Source: Clostridium sp. CF012 (GTDB lineage: Bacteria > Bacillota > Clostridia > Clostridiales > Clostridiaceae). Taken from it: DNA of 64,000 nucleotides. Shown here one piece after another: positions 17,400-25,939 of the stretch. Within the stretch, counting starts at the first letter, position 1. Each line of letters starts with the position of its first letter. A program made the position numbers and the translations under genes. The stretch spans positions 1-64,000 of the forward strand of contig NZ_JAHLEF010000012.1 in assembly GCF_018861755.1 (NCBI RefSeq). Reading direction: 5' to 3'. The notes under the pieces were generated by a model. It searched no databases, was not told the origin of the DNA, and saw nothing but the letters and a program-made list of their open reading frames with translations.

Positions 17400-17924
17400 C
17401 TATATGTTTATTAAAGTCTGCCTGCCATATTTATTTTCATCATATTTTAATAATAACTGTGTCAAATGCTCAGTATGTTCCTTTTCATCATTAATTATCG
17501 AAAATAATGCATACCTAATATCTTGATATGGAATGGTAACTAACAGTTGTTCATAGAGGATTACAGCTTCAAATTCGCCTTTTATATCTTGTCTTATATT
17601 ATTTAATATAATCTGTTTATCATATTTAGGTGTATATATCTGCATCGGTGATATTGGACCTGATTTATCGCCTATATGTTCTTTATAGCTTTTATATTGA
17701 AAAGGATCATATTTACGAAGCAATGTAAGAATCATACCGTAGTGTTTCTTTTCTTCTTCCATGATATGGTTCCAAATTGCATTTATATCTTCCATATTTG
17801 AGTTTGCAATGTGTTCGGCATAACCGTTTATGGCAATAATTTCAGCTATTAATATTTCTCTTAGCTTATTAGTATCAATTTTCGCAAAACCTTGAGGCTG
17901 CCCATTACTGTTGGTGTAACTCAT
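17400..17924 (-). CDS. Ferritin-like / rubrerythrin-type protein
   Basis: A 174-residue protein with a four-helix ferritin-like fold. Candidate di-iron ligands lie in IAEIIAINGY, MEEEKKHYG, KGEFEAVILYE and NDEKEHTEH, giving the paired E...ExxH pattern twice. There is no rubredoxin domain, so it is not a full rubrerythrin. It may handle peroxide or iron, or be a spore-associated ferritin-like protein; the sequence does not decide. It is monocistronic, with GGAGGTATAAAA-ATG at the start and its own terminator. Confidence 0.8.
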   Translation of the reverse strand: MSYTNSNGQPQGFAKIDTNKLREILIAEIIAINGYAEHIANSNMEDINAIWNHIMEEEKKHYGMILTLLRKYDPFQYKSYKEHIGDKSGPISPMQIYTPKYDKQIILNNIRQDIKGEFEAVILYEQLLVTIPYQDIRYALFSIINDEKEHTEHLTQLLLKYDENKYGRQTLINI

Positions 17925-18013
17925 TTTTATACCTCCAATGTTTATTATTAAACGATTACCAAAATTAGAAACCGCTATATAATATCAGTTTTGATTATAC
18001 CAATCACTAATAT

Positions 18014-18829
18014 TTACCCCTCAATAAATAAAGCCAATTCCCTGTTAAATCTGTCTTTCTCATCATAGAACAATGCGTGACCACTGAATTCAAATGGGAT
18101 AAGTTTAGAATTTTTAATGCCTTGTTTTTGTGCCTGAGCTAATGGAAAGAGGCAGACCTTGTCATGAATACCATGAAGAATTAAAGTTGGAACGCTTATT
18201 TTACCAAGATCATAGAATAGGCGCTCTTCACCTAACCAAGTGGTGGAGGTTGCTGCAGTGCCCCAGCTTGATGCTTGTAGCCCCAATTGAAATATCCAAT
18301 CTGAGAACGCCTCAGTTATATACTGAAAGAAAAACATGTCACCGAACCCCCTAAGCATCTTAGGACGATCATTATATGTTTCCGTTATAATATCTTTAAC
18401 AACTTTTTCTTCTAAGCCATAAGGAAAATATGGACGCTGGATTAGACTCGGAGCTGCTGCTGCAAAAAGAGCTAGTTTCGATACTCCATACTGATTGTGC
18501 CTAGCCATGTATCTAATAGCGATCGCTCCTCCTGTGGAGTGACCCGCTAATGTAAAATCCTTTAATTTAAGTGCATCTACTACACCTCGAACATCATCTG
18601 ATAATCTATCGTAGTCATAACCTTCAAATGGCTTATCAGATTCCCCGAATCCCCTCTGATCAATACCAATACATCTGTATCCCATCTTGGGAAGTTGATT
18701 AAACTGATATTCAAACAGCTTGTGATTTCCAGGCCAACCATGAAGAAACAATATTGTCTTTTCACCCTGGGGGTTAATATCCTCTACATAAATCTTCACA
18801 TTTTCTTCTACCCTTATATAATATCCCAA
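18014..18829 (-). CDS. Alpha/beta hydrolase
   Basis: A 271-residue cytoplasmic alpha/beta-fold hydrolase of the haloperoxidase/esterase group. The oxyanion motif is LHGWPGNH, the nucleophile elbow is GHSTGG (Ser98), the acid is probably Asp in LHGIHDKV, and the catalytic His is in FSGHALFYD near the C-terminus. All triad elements are present. The only start that fits is TTG at 18829, seven bases after GGAGG. Its substrate is unknown, and it lies alone between the ferritin-like gene and the opp operon. Confidence 0.87.
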   Translation of the reverse strand: MGYYIRVEENVKIYVEDINPQGEKTILFLHGWPGNHKLFEYQFNQLPKMGYRCIGIDQRGFGESDKPFEGYDYDRLSDDVRGVVDALKLKDFTLAGHSTGGAIAIRYMARHNQYGVSKLALFAAAAPSLIQRPYFPYGLEEKVVKDIITETYNDRPKMLRGFGDMFFFQYITEAFSDWIFQLGLQASSWGTAATSTTWLGEERLFYDLGKISVPTLILHGIHDKVCLFPLAQAQKQGIKNSKLIPFEFSGHALFYDEKDRFNRELALFIEG

Positions 18830-18933
18830 TCAAATACCTCCATGAATAATAATCTTACACTCATATTCTATTCTTATTGGGATGATTTTATTAATTATTT
18901 ATGTTTTATAATAAGAAATTTACTAAATAGATT

Positions 18934-18955
18934 TAGCCGAGGTTTCCCCCGGCTA
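18934..18955. terminator. Likely terminator of the opp operon
   Basis: TAGCCG (18934-18939) pairs with CGGCTA (18950-18955), 11 bp past the oppA stop. On the plus strand TTTTG follows. The minus-strand U-tract is poor, so confidence is moderate. Confidence 0.5.
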
Positions 18956-18966
18956 TTTTGATTAAA

Positions 18967-20634
18967 CTATTTTGCAGTTTTACCTTCAACGTATGCTCTA
19001 TCAAAGTACATCATACCTGTAGGTATCTTACGAACTCCCTTTACATATGTCTTGCAAGCTACGTTACTTACATAGAAAGCTACTGGAATCATTGGCATAT
19101 CATCCATCAGTATTTTTTCTGCATCATGTAACATTTGCATTCTTTTAGCCGGATCTACTTCTTTTTTTGCACCGAGTACAAGTTCATCATATTTTGGATT
19201 GTTATATCTAGGGTGATTATTTCCATCAGTACTTACCATAGTATCCAAAAAAGTCATTGGATCCATATAGTCACCAATCCAACCATCTCTAGATATTTGA
19301 TAGTCTCCTGTTCTTCTTTGAGGAGTGAATACTTTCCAATCTACTTCAGTTAATTTAATATTTACGCCTAAACTCTTTTTCCACATATCTTGAACTGCCT
19401 GTGCTATTTTTGCATGTGTCTCACTTTTGTTATAAGCATATTCAAATGCTGGGAAGCCCTTTCCATCAGGGTAACCTGCTTCAGCAAGAAGTTTCTTTGC
19501 CTCTGCTATATTACCTTTTCCATCATAGAAATCTCCACCAACAGTTCTAAACTCTTTAGAGGCATCTGAATCACCGATACCGTAAGGAACCCATCCAGTT
19601 GCTGGTTTACGAGGATCTTTCCAAACTGCTTCAATTAGTAGTGGTCTGTCTATAGCTAGAGCTAATGCCTTTCTAACTTTAGCATTATCTAATCCCTTTA
19701 CTTCGTTATTAAGGGATATATAATAATTTCCTATATATGGTACTGAAACAGCTTTTTTATCAGCAACTAATTTTGGTATATCGTTACTTGGTAGATCATC
19801 AAGGTAATCTACTTCTCCTGTTTCAAAAGCAGCAAGAGCAGAAGTTTGTTGAACTATCATTACAAACTTCATTTTATCAAGTTTAACTTCGGCTTTATTC
19901 CAATAATTATCGTTTTTTACATATTCCATACTGGCATCATGTGTCCATGAAGTAAGTTTAAAAGGTCCATTTCCTATATAGGTTGCAGGATCAAGTGTCC
20001 ATTTTTCAGAGTCTTTTTCTACTATATCCTGCCTTACAGGCATCAAAGTTGAAAGTGCACAAAGTTGTAAGAAATATGGGGTTGGAACTTCTAGCTCAAC
20101 TTCAAGAGTGTAATCATCTGTTGCTTTTACACCAACAGTTTCTACTTTAGCTTTTCCTCCATTGTATGCTTGACCATTCTTTAAATAGTATAATTGGTTT
20201 GCATAATCTGAAGCAGTTTTAGGATTCAAAACTCTTTTCCAAGAATATTCAAAGTCCTTTGCAGTTAAAGCCTTTCCATCTGACCACTTAGCATCTTTTC
20301 TTATATGAAACACATATTTCGTAGGTTTTGCTGCATCAAAATCAACACTTTCAGCAGTAGCTGGTACTGGTTTATTGTTTTCATCTAGTCTCATAAGACC
20401 CTCAAAAACTTGATTTGCTATTGTCATTCCACCTACAGTTGTTAGAAGACTTGGGTCTATAGTATCCGGTTCAGCCCCAACATTATAAACAACGGATTGC
20501 TCCTCCACTACTTTTGTCTCCGATTTTGTTGCTTCCTTTACAGGTGCTTTAGTAGTACAACCTACAAGCATAGTCACACTAAGTGCTATGCATAGAGCCA
20601 GAGTTATTTTTCTGCTTAACTTTTTCTTGTTCAA
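18967..20634 (-). CDS. oppA: Oligopeptide ABC transporter substrate-binding lipoprotein
   Basis: A 555-residue peptide-binding lipoprotein. The signal peptide ends in the lipobox LVGCTTK. Family motifs include VGAEPDTIDPSLLTT, WSDGKALTAKDFEYSWKRVL and a C-terminal DDMPMIPVAFY. The likely start is the TTG at 20634, nine bases after AAGGGGG, giving MNKKKLSRKIT; the ATG three codons upstream directly abuts the G-run. It is the last gene of oppBCDFA. It captures oligopeptides outside the cell for import. Confidence 0.93.
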   Translation of the reverse strand: MNKKKLSRKITLALCIALSVTMLVGCTTKAPVKEATKSETKVVEEQSVVYNVGAEPDTIDPSLLTTVGGMTIANQVFEGLMRLDENNKPVPATAESVDFDAAKPTKYVFHIRKDAKWSDGKALTAKDFEYSWKRVLNPKTASDYANQLYYLKNGQAYNGGKAKVETVGVKATDDYTLEVELEVPTPYFLQLCALSTLMPVRQDIVEKDSEKWTLDPATYIGNGPFKLTSWTHDASMEYVKNDNYWNKAEVKLDKMKFVMIVQQTSALAAFETGEVDYLDDLPSNDIPKLVADKKAVSVPYIGNYYISLNNEVKGLDNAKVRKALALAIDRPLLIEAVWKDPRKPATGWVPYGIGDSDASKEFRTVGGDFYDGKGNIAEAKKLLAEAGYPDGKGFPAFEYAYNKSETHAKIAQAVQDMWKKSLGVNIKLTEVDWKVFTPQRRTGDYQISRDGWIGDYMDPMTFLDTMVSTDGNNHPRYNNPKYDELVLGAKKEVDPAKRMQMLHDAEKILMDDMPMIPVAFYVSNVACKTYVKGVRKIPTGMMYFDRAYVEGKTAK

Positions 20635-20702
20635 TATTAACATCCCCCTTCAAATTATAATTATCTAAATATTTAAGGATTAAGCTTGTTACACTCTGTC
20701 CT

Positions 20703-21680
20703 TTAATAAAGATGACAGGCTACTTGATGGTCTCCACCCATACCCTTTAATTCTGGAGTTACTTTGGTACAAATTTCTTTAACAAATCTACATCTACCTG
20801 CGAACCTACATCCTTCAGGTGGATCAATAGGACTTGGAATATCTCCTTCTAATATAATTCTATGACTAGCCGCAGCTTCATCAGGATCTGGTAATGGTAT
20901 TGAGGATAATAGTGCTTGTGTGTATGGATGTAATGGATGTAAATATACCTCGTTACTATCACCGATTTCCATCATCTTACCTAAGTACATTACTCCAACT
21001 CTTTTTGAAATATGCTTTACCATAGATAAATCATGAGCTATAAAAAGGTAAGTAAGTCCCATGTCTTGTTGTAATTCTTCTAACATATTCACTATTTGAG
21101 CCTGAATAGAAACATCAAGCGCTGAAATAGGTTCATCACATACTATGAAATCTGGCTCAACTGCTAGAGATCTAGCAATACCTATTCTTTGTCTTTGGCC
21201 ACCAGAAAATTCATGAGGGTATCTATTTATGTGTTCGTTATTTAAACCAACAATGTCTAACAATTGTTTAATTCTATCTTTCCTATCATTACCAGTTGAA
21301 AGTTTATGAATATCAATAGTTTCACCAATAATGTCTCCAACTGTCATTCTAGAATCTAGGGAAGCATAAGGGTCTTGAAATATTATCTGCATTTCTTTTC
21401 TAAAAGTAAGCATCTTCTTTGGGGATAAGGTTTCAATATGATGACCATTATATATAATTTCACCAGAAGTTGGTTCGTAAAGCTTTAAAAGGGTCCTGCC
21501 ACAGGTGGTCTTTCCACATCCAGATTCTCCTACCAGACCTAAGGTTTCTCCTTTTTTTATATCAAAGCTTAAATCATCAACCGCCTTAACAAAGCTATTT
21601 CCTTTTCCGAAAAGTCCTTGTCGTACAGGAAAATATTTTTTTAGGTTTCTTACGGACAATAGGTATTCCTGCTCCTTCAT
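20703..21680 (-). CDS. oppF: Oligopeptide ABC transporter ATP-binding protein OppF
   Basis: A 325-residue ABC ATPase. Walker A is GESGCGKTTCGR, the signature is SGGQRQR, and Walker B ends in FIVCDEP. The C-terminal oligopeptide/dipeptide-transporter domain contains the Cys-rich CRFAGRCRFVKEIC segment, which in related proteins may bind iron-sulfur or metal. It overlaps the end of oppD by ATGA, so the two ATPases are translationally coupled. It pairs with OppD to power the OppBC channel. Confidence 0.94.
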   Translation of the reverse strand: MKEQEYLLSVRNLKKYFPVRQGLFGKGNSFVKAVDDLSFDIKKGETLGLVGESGCGKTTCGRTLLKLYEPTSGEIIYNGHHIETLSPKKMLTFRKEMQIIFQDPYASLDSRMTVGDIIGETIDIHKLSTGNDRKDRIKQLLDIVGLNNEHINRYPHEFSGGQRQRIGIARSLAVEPDFIVCDEPISALDVSIQAQIVNMLEELQQDMGLTYLFIAHDLSMVKHISKRVGVMYLGKMMEIGDSNEVYLHPLHPYTQALLSSIPLPDPDEAAASHRIILEGDIPSPIDPPEGCRFAGRCRFVKEICTKVTPELKGMGGDHQVACHLY

Positions 21681-22708
21681 ATTATCTGCTCCTTCCTAAG
21701 TGGTCTTTCTACCTTTGGGGCATCTGGATGATTTAACCAGCAGGCAGCACTATGAACACTACTTGTTGAATCGATATTATCAATTAAAAAATGCTCAGGC
21801 ATCTCCGACATACATACTTCCATGGCGTAAACACATCTTGGAGCAAAGGGACACCCTTTTGGAGGGTCCAACAAATCGGGTGGTTGTCCCTCTATAGGTT
21901 TCAATTTTTCACGTACGAGATTCTTAGGATTAGGAACACTATTTAAAAGCCCCCAAGTATAAGGATGTTTTGGATTATAAAAAATATCTCTTGTGCTTCC
22001 TGTTTCAACGATATATCCGCCATACATTACATTAACACTATCGCAAAGATCTGCTACAATGCCCAGATCATGGGTTATTAAAATTATTGAAGTATTAAGT
22101 TTTTTTCTAATGTCCTTAAATAGTTCCAGTATTTGGGCTTGAATGGTTACATCAAGTGCTGTTGTTGGCTCGTCTGCAATTATTAATTTTGGACTACAGG
22201 ATAGAGCTATTGCAATCATTACTCTTTGCCTCATTCCACCTGAAAATTCATGAGGATACTGTTTTAATCTCGCTTTAGGATTTGCGATTCCAACAAGATT
22301 CAGCATATCCATTGCAAGTTTAATCGCCTGCGACTTTGAAACCTTTTTATGAAGTATAATAGGCTCTACCATTTGTTTCTCTATGGTGAGAACAGGGTTA
22401 AGAGAAGTCATAGGATCTTGAAATATCATGCTCATATCGTTCCCGCGGATCTTTCTCATAGCATTATTGTTGTATTTTGTTATATCTACGTTATCAAACA
22501 TAATTTGACCATCAATCAATTTACCATTATCAGTTAATAACTTCATTATGGAAAGCATAGTTACAGATTTCCCACTACCCGATTCTCCAACGATACCTAA
22601 AGCATGGCCTTTTTCTAGAGTAATGGATACATTTCTAACAGCCTTTACTTCTCCAACATGAGTAAAAAACGAAGTATTTAAATTTTTAACTTCCAGAATT
22701 TTTTCCAA
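21677..22708 (-). CDS. oppD: Oligopeptide ABC transporter ATP-binding protein OppD
   Basis: An ABC ATPase with Walker A GESGSGKSVTML, signature SGGMRQR and Walker B LIIADEP. The C-terminal extension again carries clustered cysteines (CPFAPRCVYAMEVC). The start is probably the TTG at 22708, five bases after AGGTGA. A GTG at 22717, immediately after the oppC stop, is possible and would add three residues. It overlaps oppF by four bases. The cytoplasmic partner of OppF. Confidence 0.94.
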   Translation of the reverse strand: MEKILEVKNLNTSFFTHVGEVKAVRNVSITLEKGHALGIVGESGSGKSVTMLSIMKLLTDNGKLIDGQIMFDNVDITKYNNNAMRKIRGNDMSMIFQDPMTSLNPVLTIEKQMVEPIILHKKVSKSQAIKLAMDMLNLVGIANPKARLKQYPHEFSGGMRQRVMIAIALSCSPKLIIADEPTTALDVTIQAQILELFKDIRKKLNTSIILITHDLGIVADLCDSVNVMYGGYIVETGSTRDIFYNPKHPYTWGLLNSVPNPKNLVREKLKPIEGQPPDLLDPPKGCPFAPRCVYAMEVCMSEMPEHFLIDNIDSTSSVHSAACWLNHPDAPKVERPLRKEQII

Positions 22709-22717
22709 GTTAATCAC

Positions 22718-23641
22718 CTACTTTCTCATCTTAGGGTCAAGGGCATCTCGAAGACCGTCACCAAAAAGGTTAAAACCAATCATTGTTATTGAAATAGCTA
22801 AAGCTGGAATAAATAATTGATAAGGAAAAGTCTTATAAGTAGCTAGTGCATCATTACACAGTGTTCCCCAACTTGACATTGGAGCCGCAACACCAAGCCC
22901 AATGAAGCTTAAAAAAGCTTCTGTGAAAATCGCTTGAGGTATAGAAAGTGTTAACGTAACTATTATGGCACCCATTGAATTAGGTATCAGGTGTCTTAAA
23001 ATAATTCTGAGTTTACTGGCACCTGCAGCTTTTGCCGCCAATATAAATTCCTGCTCCTTTAAGGATAATACTTGTCCACGTACAATACGGGCCATTCCAA
23101 CCCAATATATAATTCCTAGGGTTATAAATACATTTAGGAGACTCTTACCTAAAACCACCATTAAAAGTATTACATATAGCATCATTGGTATACTATAAAG
23201 AACATCTACAATACGCATCATAATATTATCTACACTGCCACCATAATAACCTGAAATGCCGCCATATAATACTCCTATAGTCAGGTTAATCATTGCCGCT
23301 ACAACACCTACAGAAAGAGATATTCTAGCTCCGTACATAACTCTCACAAATATGTCTCTTCCGAGCTCATCAGTGCCAAACCAATGAACTCTATCAGGCC
23401 ACTTGTTTGAATTCAAAAGATCATTTGTAGCATAATCAAATTTGCTTATTAAGGGACCTACAATAGCCATGATTAACACAATCATAATTATCACCATTGA
23501 AAGCATAGCTACTTTGTTCCCTTTAAGTCTTCTAAGTGCATCCTGCCAGTAAGTTTCGCTTTCACGATTCGCTACATAGCTTTGTCTTTTTTCAATGCTT
23601 ACCGGGTTAAAATTCGGTTTTTTTAAAGTATTTTCAGTCAT
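22718..23641 (-). CDS. oppC: Oligopeptide ABC transporter permease OppC
   Basis: A permease of about 307 residues. It has an N-terminal cytoplasmic region, a first helix (MVIIMIVLIMAIVGPLI), a periplasm-side WFGTDELGRDIFVR motif typical of OppC/DppC, and the EAA loop AAKAAGASKLRIILRHLIPN. The frame has upstream GTG and ATG codons, but only the ATG at 23641 lies at a proper distance from AGGGGAG. It follows oppB almost without a gap. It forms the channel with OppB. Confidence 0.94.
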   Translation of the reverse strand: MTENTLKKPNFNPVSIEKRQSYVANRESETYWQDALRRLKGNKVAMLSMVIIMIVLIMAIVGPLISKFDYATNDLLNSNKWPDRVHWFGTDELGRDIFVRVMYGARISLSVGVVAAMINLTIGVLYGGISGYYGGSVDNIMMRIVDVLYSIPMMLYVILLMVVLGKSLLNVFITLGIIYWVGMARIVRGQVLSLKEQEFILAAKAAGASKLRIILRHLIPNSMGAIIVTLTLSIPQAIFTEAFLSFIGLGVAAPMSSWGTLCNDALATYKTFPYQLFIPALAISITMIGFNLFGDGLRDALDPKMRK

Positions 23642-23646
23642 TATCA

Positions 23647-24570
23647 TCACTCCCCTTCAATGTTAATCCTAGGATCTACAAATGCATAAAGAATATCTAC
23701 CAAGAGGTTACAAACAATTAATAAGAAACTGTAGAAAACTGTCACTCCAAGGACTAAGGTATAATCTCTGTTAGATATACTATCCACAAAGGATCTACCA
23801 AGGCCTGGTATTGTGAAAATTCGCTCTACTACAAAACTTCCAGTTAAAATTGCTGCTACTAGTGGTCCGATATAGGTAATTACGGGAAGTATAGCATTTC
23901 TTAATGAATGTACAAAAACAATTGAAGTTTCAGATAACCCTCTTGCTCTTGCAGCTCTAATATAATCTTGGCGAATAACATCTAGCAAACTGGATCTTAT
24001 AAGTCTAGATATAAACGCCATGGAAAACCCCGCTAGAGCCATTGCAGGTAGAACATAGTGCTTTGGACTTGACAGTCCAAATACTGGAAACCACCTTAGC
24101 TTTTCTCCTAAAAAATATATAAGAAGAGTAGCAATTACGAAGGATGGGATAGTAACACCTAATGTACTTATAAACATTGCCAGGTTGTCCTGCCACTTTC
24201 CTTGTTTATAGGCGGATATTATCCCAAGGATTATCCCAAAGACTAATGATATAGAAACAGCAACAGCCCCCAGCCTCGCGGATACAGGAAAGCCTCTATT
24301 AATAATGTCATTAACGGATGTTCCTCTTTGTTGAAATGATGGTCCAAGATCTAATTTTACTAAATCGCCAATGTAATCCTGATACTGCCACAATAGCGAT
24401 TTATCTAAATTATATCTTTCTGTAATGTTTTTTAATATCTCTGGTGGAAGAACCTTCTCTCTATCGAAAGGACCACCAGGAATTACATGTGCAAGTATAA
24501 ATGTTGCAGTAACTACCACCCATAAGGTGATGATGCTTGAAATAATTCTCTTCAGTATGTATTTTGACAT
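23647..24570 (-). CDS. oppB: Oligopeptide ABC transporter permease OppB
   Basis: A 307-residue permease with six helices. The N-terminus MSKYILKRIISSIITLWVV is typical of OppB/DppB, and the EAA loop is RAARARGLSETSIVFVHSLRN. It is the first gene of the operon, preceded by GGGGGGATTTGC-ATG and a good sigma-A-type promoter about 70 bp upstream. Confidence 0.94.
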   Translation of the reverse strand: MSKYILKRIISSIITLWVVVTATFILAHVIPGGPFDREKVLPPEILKNITERYNLDKSLLWQYQDYIGDLVKLDLGPSFQQRGTSVNDIINRGFPVSARLGAVAVSISLVFGIILGIISAYKQGKWQDNLAMFISTLGVTIPSFVIATLLIYFLGEKLRWFPVFGLSSPKHYVLPAMALAGFSMAFISRLIRSSLLDVIRQDYIRAARARGLSETSIVFVHSLRNAILPVITYIGPLVAAILTGSFVVERIFTIPGLGRSFVDSISNRDYTLVLGVTVFYSFLLIVCNLLVDILYAFVDPRINIEGE

Positions 24571-24636
24571 GCAAATCCCCCCTACATGTTAGTAAAATTG
24601 TAAATAGAATGTTACTAAATTACTAATATTTATATA

Positions 24637-24665
24637 TTTATACCATATTTTTCACATAATGACAA
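24637..24665 (-). promoter_or_regulatory. Sigma-A-type promoter of oppBCDFA
   Basis: On the minus strand, TTGTCA (24665-24660) is followed by a 17-bp spacer and TATAAA (24642-24637). The oppB start lies 66 bp downstream of the -10. Confidence 0.72.
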
Positions 24666-24690
24666 GCTTATTTCACAATATTCTGAATTA

Positions 24691-24786
24691 TGGTGCCATC
24701 CACGTGACAAGTGGCATATTTAAGATATAATCCTATGACTTACAAGTGACAAAAAAATAATGGATAGGCACTAAGTGCCTATCCAT
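24691..24786 (-). repeat. Terminator-bearing dispersed repeat, copy B
   Basis: It repeats the blocks of 17336-17398 (TGGTGCCAYCCACGTGRCAA, GTGGCA, then the TGGATAGGCACTAA hairpin), but with a ~33-bp insertion containing a second ACAAGTGACA segment. It lies between the opp promoter and the end of the GH18 gene. Confidence 0.7.
24760..24786 (-). terminator. Terminator of the exopolysaccharide operon
   Basis: ATGGATAGGCACT (24760-24772) pairs with AGTGCCTATCCAT (24774-24786). On the minus strand it is followed by TATTTTTTTG. It lies 69 bp past the stop of the GH18-like gene. Confidence 0.85.
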
Positions 24787-24854
24787 CATACCTACCAAAC
24801 TCTCTATCTTAATTTTAAAGTTTTACTAAAAATAATCCTTAAAATTTTCACTTC

Positions 24855-25916
24855 TTAATTATCATATTCAAACAAATTGCCACCAAGCCTCCAAATACTA
24901 ATATCATATCCCTTTTCTATTATAACCTTCATCCAAGACTCTAAGGTAATTTTATCCGCATACCATACCTCATGTTCTATATTCTTTTCATCTGTATAAT
25001 TGAAAAACAAGCACTGACTTTCATCATCCCGTTCTGCTTTAGAGCCATATTCTTTTAATATTCGGTTAGCTTCGGTTTCTGAAAGGGAAGTATTTTTGCC
25101 ACTAGATGCCCAGTTAAATCCGCCAGTTGCAATTGCAAAATCCTTCTTTCCTGGAATCTTGCTGGTTTTTTCCATTAACTCCCTAATAAATTTAGGATTT
25201 GCTTTTTCTCCTGGTTCACTAAAGCCTCCATGCAAATTGTAGCACATTATTACATAGGTTGGACCTTTCGCAAAACTCAATTTTTCAAAAGGTATGTTAG
25301 GCTCTAATATAACTCTTACTTTTAAACCTTTTCTTTCAGCCTTTTGGTATAGTTCATTTATAAATAATATATAATCATCCCACAATTTCATATCATTTTT
25401 TATTTGTTCATAATCAATTTCTATACCATCAAAGTCATATTTAACTGCTAGGTTAATAATCTCTTGAATATGAGTACTTCTTAAATCCGAATTGTTAAAT
25501 AAAGATTTCAATAAATTCCTATCTTTTAATATAGAGCTGCCATCACTATTTATTTTATCATTGACAATAGTTATATATTTATTGTAATCATAACTCTTTG
25601 TTTTATTGTAATAATCAATTAAATTTTCTGGCATAACTAATTCATTAGTGGAATTAAAATTAACTGCAAAATAACAAATATTTTTTAATTCCATATCTAA
25701 AGTCTTAATTTCTCTATCAGAATTTAGATCCCAATATGCAACCCACGCTGATAAATTATTTATATTTTCTTCAAATACTTTTTTATCTTCAGCCAACACT
25801 ACCTTATTATCTTTCTTATTAAAATTATTTTCTTTTGAATTAACATTTATATATATAACTGACATCATTAATACTCCTAATAATATTAATCCAGTAAAAA
25901 TCAAGTTTTTTCTCAC
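24855..25916 (-). CDS. Secreted GH18-like glycoside hydrolase
   Basis: A 353-residue extracellular protein with an N-terminal membrane anchor (residues ~5-24) and a GH18-type TIM barrel. The catalytic strand reads YDFDGIEIDYE: Asp163, Asp168 and the proton-donor Glu170 are present, although the third acidic position is Glu rather than the usual Asp. WAYWDLN and the late MCYNLHG also fit GH18. It is the last gene of the polysaccharide operon, 23 bp after the preceding gene, and starts with GTG after AAGGAG. I infer cleavage or trimming of the polymer made by the operon; a spore-cortex role is less likely here. Confidence 0.78.
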   Translation of the reverse strand: MRKNLIFTGLILLGVLMMSVIYINVNSKENNFNKKDNKVVLAEDKKVFEENINNLSAWVAYWDLNSDREIKTLDMELKNICYFAVNFNSTNELVMPENLIDYYNKTKSYDYNKYITIVNDKINSDGSSILKDRNLLKSLFNNSDLRSTHIQEIINLAVKYDFDGIEIDYEQIKNDMKLWDDYILFINELYQKAERKGLKVRVILEPNIPFEKLSFAKGPTYVIMCYNLHGGFSEPGEKANPKFIRELMEKTSKIPGKKDFAIATGGFNWASSGKNTSLSETEANRILKEYGSKAERDDESQCLFFNYTDEKNIEHEVWYADKITLESWMKVIIEKGYDISIWRLGGNLFEYDN

Positions 25917-25939
25917 ACTATTACTCCTTACCTCTTTAA

